Source: Podaxis mareebaensis (Eukaryota > Basidiomycota > Agaricomycetes > Agaricales > Agaricaceae). Taken from it: 64,000 nt of DNA. A program made the position numbers and the translations under genes. The notes under the pieces are model-generated. The model was not told the origin of the DNA. It saw only the letters and a program-made list of their open reading frames with translations, and did not search any database. Below, one piece after another: positions 55,759-64,000 of this stretch. The DNA is taken from contig JAEUWP010000061.1 of the NCBI GenBank assembly GCA_018524725.1, positions 1-64,000 on the forward strand. Direction: 5' to 3'. Within the stretch, counting starts at the first letter, position 1. Each line of letters starts with the position of its first letter.

Positions 55759-56850
55759 AGTCTATATTGATTTTTGTTTCTTTTTATCAAGGCTTCGTGC
55801 CCTTTCCTCACCTGAGATAGACAAGTAATTCAGCCAGGCTGCAAACCAGCTCTCTCTCCTTTCCAAACACTTTCATTCATCCGACTGCTATATATTTACT
55901 CCAATCAACTAACACTGCCTCGTAAACAGGATTGGCCGCACTACCGCGTATACTCGTTCAGCTTCTACAGGCTTCTACGCGCAGAAATGCGACTCTTGCA
56001 CCAAGATTGCCGCACCCAGTGAGGAAAGGAAGCAGGGGTGTGACGGGTCACGAGTATCTATACGCACTGTTTGCCCAAGCCAAACCTACAGTACAACGTC
56101 ACAAAATCCTTTCACCCACGCGCACCCAACAAAACCGCTGTTTAGTCACACAACGGCGGATGGGCAGCGGCTACACGTCTGCAGTTTTCCTTTTCGCCTC
56201 ACAACACTGGATTTGAGCGGCTCGCTGGCCTCCAACGTACCTTTTCTGCTTCGTTCACCAGGTATTGCTTTCCCGTCAGAGGCGCTTTTGTCAAGACGGA
56301 TTCCATTCTTGCTCTTCGAGAGCGACCAGTCACGCTATGGACTCAAAGCATCCGTTGATGCCCTTGACCAAGTCCTTCGTTGACACAACTGTGTTTCCTG
56401 CCTGGTCGCTACTCCCATGTCCATGATCGCTGACGCCGTCAAGCCGTAGCCCATCAAACTCTGATCTGTGAGGAATGCATCTCATTGTTATCCTACCTTC
56501 TGACAGGATGTATAGATCCCTTTAGTGGCCTTCTAACCGTCATACGACCGCCGTGAGCAGAGTTACACCCATTTTTCTAATAATTCTAGGGGAAATACTG
56601 GTCGCAGAACCGCCAAAGGTAGTCCCAGGTTGCGTGCGAGCTCACTTCTAGATTGCACGGATATAAATGTCTTGAGCTGAGCCGAGCTTCCGTCAGCACC
56701 AGATGTACCTGCTATAAATAATGGTATACATAACTTCGCATCTCTGATTGACACCGACAATGGCAGTCATGTCACCATGTTTGGAATAAATAGGGCCCAG
56801 CTTGCAGAAGTTGAGCAATTTTCTTCTTCCCCCCACCTGCAACAGCAGCA
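55759..56850. other. Intergenic region between tRNA-Arg and the cupredoxin gene
   Basis: About 1.1 kb. Short open frames without domains. The T-rich run just after the tRNA is its terminator; the end carries the cupredoxin promoter. Nothing else is supported. Confidence 0.45.
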
Positions 56851-57979
56851 ATGATCTTCAAGGTTTTCTCGAGCTTGATTCTTGCTCACCTGGCAGTAGC
56901 CAATCACAGTTCCGGAGGCGGTTCCGCGACACGAGTGACTACCAGTTCCACAGCTACCCCATCCGCAATGCCGAGTACTGATGGACACATTAATGTCGGT
57001 ATTCAATTTCCAGCTAATTTCTTTAACTAACCTCACTCCAGATTGATGTAGCTGCTGGCGGAAAATTTGTCTTCAGCCCCGCAAATATTACCGCCAAGGT
57101 CGGCGACCTCGTTACCTTCCATTTCCCTGGGTATGTTTCAGCAGGCCCTTACAGACGTCGAGTGATTCTGACCTTGATCACGCAGCGGCCAAATTGCTCA
57201 TTCCGTGACGCAATCGTCGTTTGGCAGCCCATGTACATATCTCGAGGCCAGTGGAGACAACCCGGCAGGATTCGATTCTGGGCTCCAGCTCGCCAAAACC
57301 TTTACAATCAACATCACAGATACCAAACGTGAGTCTTCACCTCATCGGTTGTCAAGTCTGTCCAATAGTTGTTCTTCCAACAGCCATTTGGTACCATTGC
57401 AAACAAGTGAGTTATATTTAACCTTTCTCGAGTTCCCTGTTTAGTTGACGTGACGTGCACACAGGCAGGACACTGTGGATTGGGTATGGTCGGTAGTATC
57501 AATGCGCCATTAAACGGGACGAATACACACGCGGCTTTTGTGGCAGCAGCAAAGAAAATTGGCTCAGCCGAAGTCCTGGTGAGTTGCTGAAATAGCTCCG
57601 CATCTGCAGCATCTTGCGCGTTGTCAATTTCTGATCATGACCATCCATTTTTTCACAGGAATCAGACAGTGGTACTCCCGTACTGACAGGAGCTGGTGCC
57701 GTAGCAACTGGCCCACCAGTTGACGGCACAAATTCATCAAATTTATCGAATAATATTGATGGCGCGACGTCTTCGGGCGCTGTGAATACTGCCAGTGGGA
57801 CCGCAACCGTGGAAGCTAGCCTATCGGCCAGCAACATCCAGTCATCAGATGCTGTAAACACCGGAACCGTGGAAGCTAGCCCATCGGCCAGCAGCACCCA
57901 GTCATCCGATGCTGTCAAGACTGTTGCGAAGACCGGCTTGTACCTCGTAGCTGCGGGTATCGTGACGTCTCTGATTTAG
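56851..57979 (+). CDS. Extracellular cupredoxin, probably GPI-anchored
   Basis: The protein begins with a signal peptide (MIFKVFSSLILAHLAVANHS), followed by a Ser/Thr linker. The plastocyanin-like domain has FSPANITAKVGDLVTFHFPG and GQIAHSVTQSSFGSPCTYLE, then IWYHCKQ. An intron joins this to AGHCGLGMVGSINAP. Type-1 copper ligands are therefore likely the His of AHS, Cys of YHC, His of GHC and Met of GM. The rest is a Ser/Thr/Ala-rich stalk containing two tandem 20-residue repeats (57806-57865 and 57866-57925; TVEASxSASxxQSSDAV). The C-terminus KTGLYLVAAGIVTSLI fits a GPI signal. At least four introns. Fungal relatives are cell-wall proteins of unclear redox role. Confidence 0.85.
57806..57925 (+). 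repeat. Two 60-bp tandem repeats in the cupredoxin stalk
   Basis: Units at 57806-57865 and 57866-57925 share ACCGTGGAAGCTAGC and most of the remainder, with a period of exactly 60 nt (20 codons). In-frame repeats of this type commonly change in number in fungal cell-wall proteins. Confidence 0.75.
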
Positions 57980-58727
57980 GACTACTTGTCTCTGGGCGGT
58001 GTGTTTGAACGGTTGTCCCGTTTCTGACGTATCGTACATTATTTGTGTAACTCCCGTATCTGTAGTGCCTATGCAGTTGAGAAAATCTACTGATGGTTGA
58101 CTATAGGACATCAACGTAGCGAACGGACTTCACCCTAGTTATACGCGCGAAGAGACATCTTCAACCCTAAAGACCATGAGCTCAACTAGTCTATATACAG
58201 CAAAAGACTCAGCGCGAAGTACAATGAGATTGTCTGACTCTGGCTAGAACCAAGAATCAATAGAGCTTCTAGTTGTTGTGTTTTGCTGGCAACTCAGCGA
58301 GAACAGTTTCGAGGTGAGGTTATCCACTACTAATCTCTTCGATTCGGTGGGTAGACCCGAAAGAAGTTGTTATGGAATATCAGTCCCTGAGGATCAAATA
58401 CCGAAAGTTGCCTAGGGCAGCAGGACAATCTCCTTTCGAGATTCTGGCTGGATTTCAAGTTCGCTTATCATCATAAAATTTTCCATGATCGCCTTACGAA
58501 GATATAGATAGGTGCTAGAATATCTAACGAAGCCAAGTTGCGTCGTGACTGGCAACGTTACACTCGCATATGTAGTCATATCCATCTATTGAACACTATT
58601 GCTACACATGATATATTACAAACCAAAAAAGAAACTATACGCCAGCTCATGAATAAATCTACAACGAACCACCAAGTCAAAAAACAAATCTCCAATCAGA
58701 TATACCCCAACCCCTCCCGCACTCAAC
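57980..58727. other. Convergent 3' region of cupredoxin and PLC copy B
   Basis: About 750 bp between two convergent genes. No coding exon is supported. Confidence 0.5.
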
Positions 58728-61700
58728 TCACGACGACACATTAATCTTCACAAACAACGTCGAAAACAGATACTGCGACAGCGTCGCATCATACAACGGC
58801 AAATGCCTATACCCCTGCTGCATCTCACCCAACGAAACACAACACACCGCCAACGGCTCCGCATCATCCTTCTGCCCCTCCTGTTTCACCACAAACCTCA
58901 CAAATATAAGCTCGAGCATCCCAGGAAGAGCTATACAATCAAACGGAATACGAATGGCTTCATTCCAGATCGGATTGAACCCATTATTTTTCACAATTTG
59001 CGTGCGGTGAGTGAGCGTCTTGGGTTGAGAAGTCGTAAACCGGAGCGGCTCTTGTGGTTGGGGTCGATTTGTGTCGGTAGCGGTGGGCGTTGAACTGTTC
59101 GTAGCGGCGATAGCAGCGTGGGCGCTAGAAGAGGCAGGAAGGGCAGGCGAGACGCAATACGTCCATTCCGGGACATGCAACGTCACCTCAACATACGGGT
59201 CCACAGTCACACTCTTATCCTTCCCCTCCCTACCCTCCTCATACCCATCTTTATCTTTATCCAACCCAAGCACCTCATGTCCACTCCCATCCTTCACCTT
59301 CACCCTCGGCAACTGCTGCGCCGAAATAATTGTCACATTTAGCGTATGCGGTCTCTTCCTCCACTTTTCGGGAGTATACTCTGGTTTCGAGGGATACCGG
59401 AGTGGGGGCGGCTTCAAAACATACCCACACCGCGCGTTACGCTGGAACATGGCGTGGTTGATGATATACCCCAGATCTAAACCGCAGAACAACCAACAAG
59501 TCAATCCCAAAAACCAAAGAAAACGAACCAAAAAACGCAACGCACCAAACGTCTGCCAATTAATCGCCACCAACTGTGCCCCAGCACTCCAATACCTATG
59601 CGGCTCAAAATTCGTACTCCGCATCCTCGTCCCCCTGGGATAAACCCTAACAAGATGTCCTTCCGTATGCCTAATCAAATCCATCATACACGTCCGCAAC
59701 ATCTTATTCGCACTATTCTCCGAAAGCGAAAACATATGCTCAGGCGCATACAACTCCTCCTCCCCCTCCACAACCACCCCTCCACCACTACCCCCATCTA
59801 AACTCCGCTTGCCATCCTTCGACTTCGATTTATTGGACTTGATGGATTTAGTCGACTTGACATCCGACGCACTCCCAGTCTCGTCCGCGGAATGCAGATA
59901 TAGATGCCCCGACCGCCGGAACCCACGACACTTGACACCAACCGTATACACCAGAAGCGCCACGAGCGCCATCGACATTTTAGGCTTTGGTCTTTGAATC
60001 GGAGATTTCACCTGAGACGATTTCCTACGAACGAGTGCAAGTGGACCTCCCCCTCCCGTACTTGAGATGGATGATGGCTGTGCACCTTGATTTTGACTTT
60101 GGCCGAGCGAGGATGAGAGTATCGAAGTCGAACCGGTGTATGATGAACTGGTCATTCCAACACCACCCTCAAAGTTGATGCTCGACGGCTTTTTCGGGGA
60201 TGATGACGTTCCGATACTCGATATCGAGGGGACTGATGAAGGCTGGACATAAGAGCCTGTATATGGATAGGACGAGGGCGGAGCTGCAGACGTTGAGGAT
60301 CGCCCGCGTGGGATTGGTATTGGCACCGGCATAGGAACCGTAAGCGGCATTCCTGTCGCAAGAGGCAGAGGTGGCGAGAGGGGTCCAGGGGAAGACACCA
60401 GTGGCTGTTGTGTTAATTGTCCAGAGGGAGTTGAGGGAGTTGCGGTGGATGACGATGGTGGTGGGATAGATGGACCAGGTGAGCGACCGACGCTGCGCAC
60501 GCGTTGGATCATACTACTCGCTTTGATAAGTCCCTCTAACCACCGTGAATCAGCACAAAGAACGCAAAGGAAATTAGTATACGCACCACGAACAATATCG
60601 CCCCCGCCTTCGCCGCTCCTCTTCTTGCCCCCCTTCCTCTCCCTCTCCAGTCCATAGAGCCCTCTCGAAAGCATCCCGACTTCACTTTCACTCGCCGAAC
60701 TCGACGGCTCAAGATCCGATTCACTCGACGTAACCGACACCGACCCACCCGCGACAGGATCCGCCTTCCCAAGCATCAAATTCTTTGTCTTCAACAATAT
60801 CCTCCCCTTCAACCCCTCCGGACTCGGAAGCTGCGTAATCTTTCCTTTCCCTTTCCAATTCCCCTCTCTCACCAACACCCCATCGTCTTCACTCCCATCA
60901 GCATTCATTTGGGATTGCGATTGGGATTGCGTCGGAAGGTCAGGTCCATCAATCGGATACCTCACCAACGCACTACCAAATTCCTCCACCATAATCCTCG
61001 CAATCATCTCCTGCCCCGCGATACTACAATGATTCTCTGCGGATATGATGATAGGATACGGAGACGCAATGAACCCGTACTTCATAATCGCTTGACAAAC
61101 CTGTCGTAATGGGACTTTGGTCGTCAAGGTATGTCCATGGAACACCATTGGCTCATTCACAGCGCTACTTGACCCCACATTAGCACTAGCGCTCGTACTG
61201 GGATTAACGCCAGCGCCAGCAACCAAAGGGTCCTCTGCCGTAACATTTGGACTTGTCACGGAAGAAGCTGGGTTGGAGTCTGTAGATCCGGACCCGTCAT
61301 AGATATCGATCTCGACACTTCGACATCCAGCGAGTAATGCACGGATGTAGCCTTCGACTGTGGACGAGCCGACGAGTTGGTGACCAATGAGGTAGGTGTT
61401 GTGCGAAGAGGATATGAAGTAAGAGGAGAGAGGGTGGGTCATGTCATGTTTCGTAGAAGGAAGAGACGAGGTCGTAGCTGCTGCTGCCGCGGCGGATGAT
61501 ATATGCGGGGTATTCGAGGATGTGGAAGGTGTTGCGGTCGTTGTTGGAGGGAGAGGGGTGCAAGCTGGCGAGGGGCCGTATGCAGGTTTGGGTGGTAGAG
61601 ATGCATGCAGAGGAGAGGCAAAGGGTGCGTTGTCGGGTGAGAGGAGGAACGTCGTGAGAGTTTCTGGGGTGAATGTGCGTTGTTGAAAGGGAGGAAAGTC

Positions 61701-63066
61701 AAAATAAGTGCTTTGAGTAGCGGGATGTGGAGTCGCAGGTGGAGATGCTGATGATGGAACAGGAACAGAATATTTCTCGAATAGAGCGCGCAGGGCTGGC
61801 GACGGCAGTGTACTTTTCTGGTCATGGCGCATAAAGCGGACGAATACATCGAGGTCAAAGTATTCCGAGTTTCCCTTGAGATTATTGTACAGTTTCGTGA
61901 TTTCTCTGCGTGTTTTGAGAAGCTTGACGAAGCGACGAAAATCCTCAAAGTCGAGGTATCGTCTATTCTGGACATCCGCTTGCTGCGGCTGCTCAGTATG
62001 GAATGACTGCGGATGAGAAATAGAAGATGTACCTTGAACCAGGAGAGCAAGTCTTCCCTGGGGCTGTTGATGTTCAGTCTCCTGCACATCTTTTCCACCT
62101 CGTCGAATGTCAGCTTCTGGTCTCTCTCCACGTCTGCGCCCTTCCAATACTGCTTCTCCCACAGACGCTGCCGTTCTTCAATGTTTCCCAGGCCGGTCAT
62201 GAGCTGCAGCCTGTACGCGTGGAGACGCCGCAACGTGGTGTCCCACATGCGGAAGATGTCTTCCGAGGGTGCGATGAGATGGAGGATCTTGTAGTGTCCA
62301 TCGAGGATGTAGATGATTGTCAGCCAGAGCGTCTCGTACTCTTGCGCGAGCTGGAAATGGTGTCTATGGAGCCTCGTGGAGGGCCCGGAGCGAATCTCCT
62401 TGATGTTTTCTATGGGAACTAGAGCAGAGTGAGCACAATCCACCTGGAACGCAGGAGGTACGTGAGGTACGTACTGATTCTGGGCTGCTTTGAATGCCAG
62501 ATGATGTGTCCGAGGTCCGGGTCGAGCCTGAGGAAGACTTTCTTTTGTTTTTTGCCCGAGACTTTTGTCATCCATGTGCCCTCCTGCAGCGGCTGGGGGA
62601 CCTCGACCTCTTGGAGTGGACCAGTCTGCATCGTCTCCGTCTGTCCCGCCACTGGGCCCGATGTTTGTCTCCGAGTCGGCGTCGGCACCGGCACTACCGG
62701 CATCGAGCTCCGTTTCGCAGACCCAGACCATGGGCTCATGCTCCCCATCCCCATCCCCAATCCGCCCAGCGTTTTGACGCCCCGTTGTAGCCACTCTCCC
62801 GCGACTGACAGAGAAAGCGATGCTGGTCGTCGTTTGTGTCGCGTGCCGTTGCCATTGGGGTTGCCGTTGGAAGTGGCGGAAGTGGTGCTAAGCCCGATCG
62901 CGGTCGTGATTGCCGTATTCGTACTGGCTTTTGTAGCTCCCTGCTTGTGCTTGTGCTCGTGGTGATGGTGGTGATGGGCGTCGCTGAGCGCCGTTATAGG
63001 AACACCCTTGGTCGCGAGCAGTCCATCTGCTCTGCGCAGTGGTGGTCGTTGTCCATGGTGGTTCAT
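58728..63066 (-). CDS. Phosphoinositide-specific phospholipase C, copy B (long linkers)
   Basis: Paralogue of copy A, much longer at roughly 1,370 residues. Start at 63066 (MNHHGQRPPLRRADGLLATK). The first about 160 residues are low-complexity with a His run (DAHHHHHHEHKHK). The PH domain begins WMTKVSGKKQKKVFLRLDP. EF-hand region: YWKGADVERDQKLTFDEVE, QADVQNRRYLDFEDF. X domain: YFISSSHNTYLIGHQLVGSS, VEIDIYDG, MVFHGHTLTTKV, ISAENHC, so both catalytic His are kept. Y: ALVALLVYTVGVKCRG, FSLSENSANKML, RVYPRGTRMRSTNFEPHRYW. C2: LNVTIISAQQLPRVKV, VDPYVEVTLHVPEW, TQIVKNNGFNPIW. Extra Ser-rich inserts occur before X, inside X and in the X-Y linker. Introns at 60536-60586 and 59477-59545 are multiples of three without stops and are easily misread as coding. 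Confidence 0.92.
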
Positions 63067-64000
63067 GAGAGACAGAAAGAATAATAGGAGAAAGAAAGCG
63101 GGCGCTGGGCACTGAAGGGGAATCAAAACAGTCTACTTGCGGCCATCATCCAAATCCTACTTTATGTATAATCCACAAATAAATTAGGGCGCTGGACCTA
63201 CTAGCTTGATCCTCTACTTCCATAATACACGTCACAACCACAGTCACCCCTTTGCTCACTCGTGTGGGTGCCACCTTCGATACTGCCGATCCCACTCCGA
63301 CCAACCCAATCTTCTTATGTCCTAGTTGACCACAATTGGACCCCCCTATCCCCTTGACGACCCCCCCCCCCTTTGCACTCCCCGCACCGCCTCGCCATAT
63401 CCAGGAGGGATCTCAGGGGCGCTTTACACCACCTCCCTTACGCTTCCCCAACAACTTCTCCTAGCTCTTGATCAACATGAACAACCTCTTTGTGCGTCTT
63501 AACATTCGAAGCAACTTAACTCCGCGAGTTCCAACATCACACGACTACCACCAACCCAAATACACCCCGGTTCGGACGATCCTTCTAATTCGCTGCGCTC
63601 GTGCTTAATCGGTTTTCGAACATCAATGGATCAGTCACGCTCGGCAGCACCACCACACTTATCAAACAGCCCAATACATAAGTACCATTCAAATATCAAC
63701 ATCAGCACACGATCCGGCTCAACAATGCTATATATATACTCTCTATTTCTGCGGCGTATTTGATCCCTAGCCGTTGATCACTGCGCGCTGGATGCTGAGA
63801 CTGCCTGGCGGCTGATTCGGCGGCTGCACATGACCCAAATTGCAACCTCCACTCATCATGCATCATATGTCATCATCATCAAACAAAGAATCCCACTTCA
63901 TCTCGCATCCAATATCCAATTCCAGTCCAAATATCACTGCCAGAAGCCGCCTTGACAATACACCCGAAGTCTTATTATATTTTTAAGCCGCAATATCGAT
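63067..64000. other. Upstream region of PLC copy B, window end
   Basis: About 930 bp, presumably including the PLC-B promoter. It contains C/T-rich sequence and a run of 11 C at 63361-63371. No coding exon is supported; a gene starting near 63477 on the plus strand cannot be judged from the short sequence left. Confidence 0.4.

Noticed and set aside
55932..56216. 94-codon open frame downstream of tRNA-Arg
   Set aside because: No initiating ATG in good context, no domain, and a composition like intergenic DNA.
58728..63126. Plus-strand open frames opposite PLC copy B
   Set aside because: Shadows of the G/C-biased coding strand of PLC-B; none has independent support.
1..64000. CRISPR arrays, rRNA genes and bacterial-type operons
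   Set aside because: No repeat-spacer pattern or rRNA sequence was seen; introns and gene families are eukaryotic.

Overview
The window looks like nuclear DNA of a filamentous basidiomycete, most likely an Agaricomycete. Genes carry many short GT-AG introns (about 48-70 nt), and family content fits that group: DUF6534-type membrane proteins, a C-terminal Zn2Cys6 regulator, a cytosolic-type Mn superoxide dismutase, a CE16-like esterase, AIG1-like P-loop GTPases and single-exon F-box and HET-like proteins. All exon joins were made by eye from splice sites, reading frame and family motifs, without transcript data.

Layout. 1-5 kb: telomere-like CCCTAA motifs, then a tandem pair of DUF3533/SNG1-family membrane proteins. 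5-16 kb: ribosomal protein P1, an F-box/LRR protein, a Zn2Cys6 regulator (minus), thymidylate synthase with an MCB-like box just upstream, and Mn superoxide dismutase. 16-24 kb: a two-G-domain GTPase (plus), two tandem single-domain GTPases (minus) and a DUF6534 gene (minus). 24-25 kb: an 886-bp internally deleted pogo/Tc1-mariner-like transposon with TA duplications. 25-32 kb: an ACS-family MFS transporter with a 9-nt exon, a 2OG-Fe(II) oxygenase and a secreted CE16-like esterase whose upstream region carries a 512-bp MITE. 34-41 kb: two large intronless HET-like membrane proteins in tandem. 41-45 kb: phospholipase C copy A and a second, nearly identical MITE. 46-49 kb: a regulator with a C-terminal Zn2Cys6 cluster and a small acidic protein. 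49-54 kb: two more GTPases and a second, internally deleted DUF6534 gene, repeating the arrangement at 18-24 kb. A tRNA-Arg pseudogene lies at 52.9 kb and an intron-containing tRNA-Arg(ACG) at 55.7 kb. 57-63 kb: a GPI-type cupredoxin and phospholipase C copy B (minus).

The strongest theme is local duplication: DUF3533 x2, G domains x6 in five genes, DUF6534 x2, HET-like x2, PI-PLC x2, tRNA-Arg x2 and MITE x2. Several copies are altered: one GTPase has Arg in place of the Walker A Lys, one DUF6534 copy has lost its middle, and one tRNA copy is decayed. No operon-like unit is expected. Housekeeping genes (P1, thymidylate synthase, SOD, tRNA) are interspersed with fast-evolving, probably accessory families.
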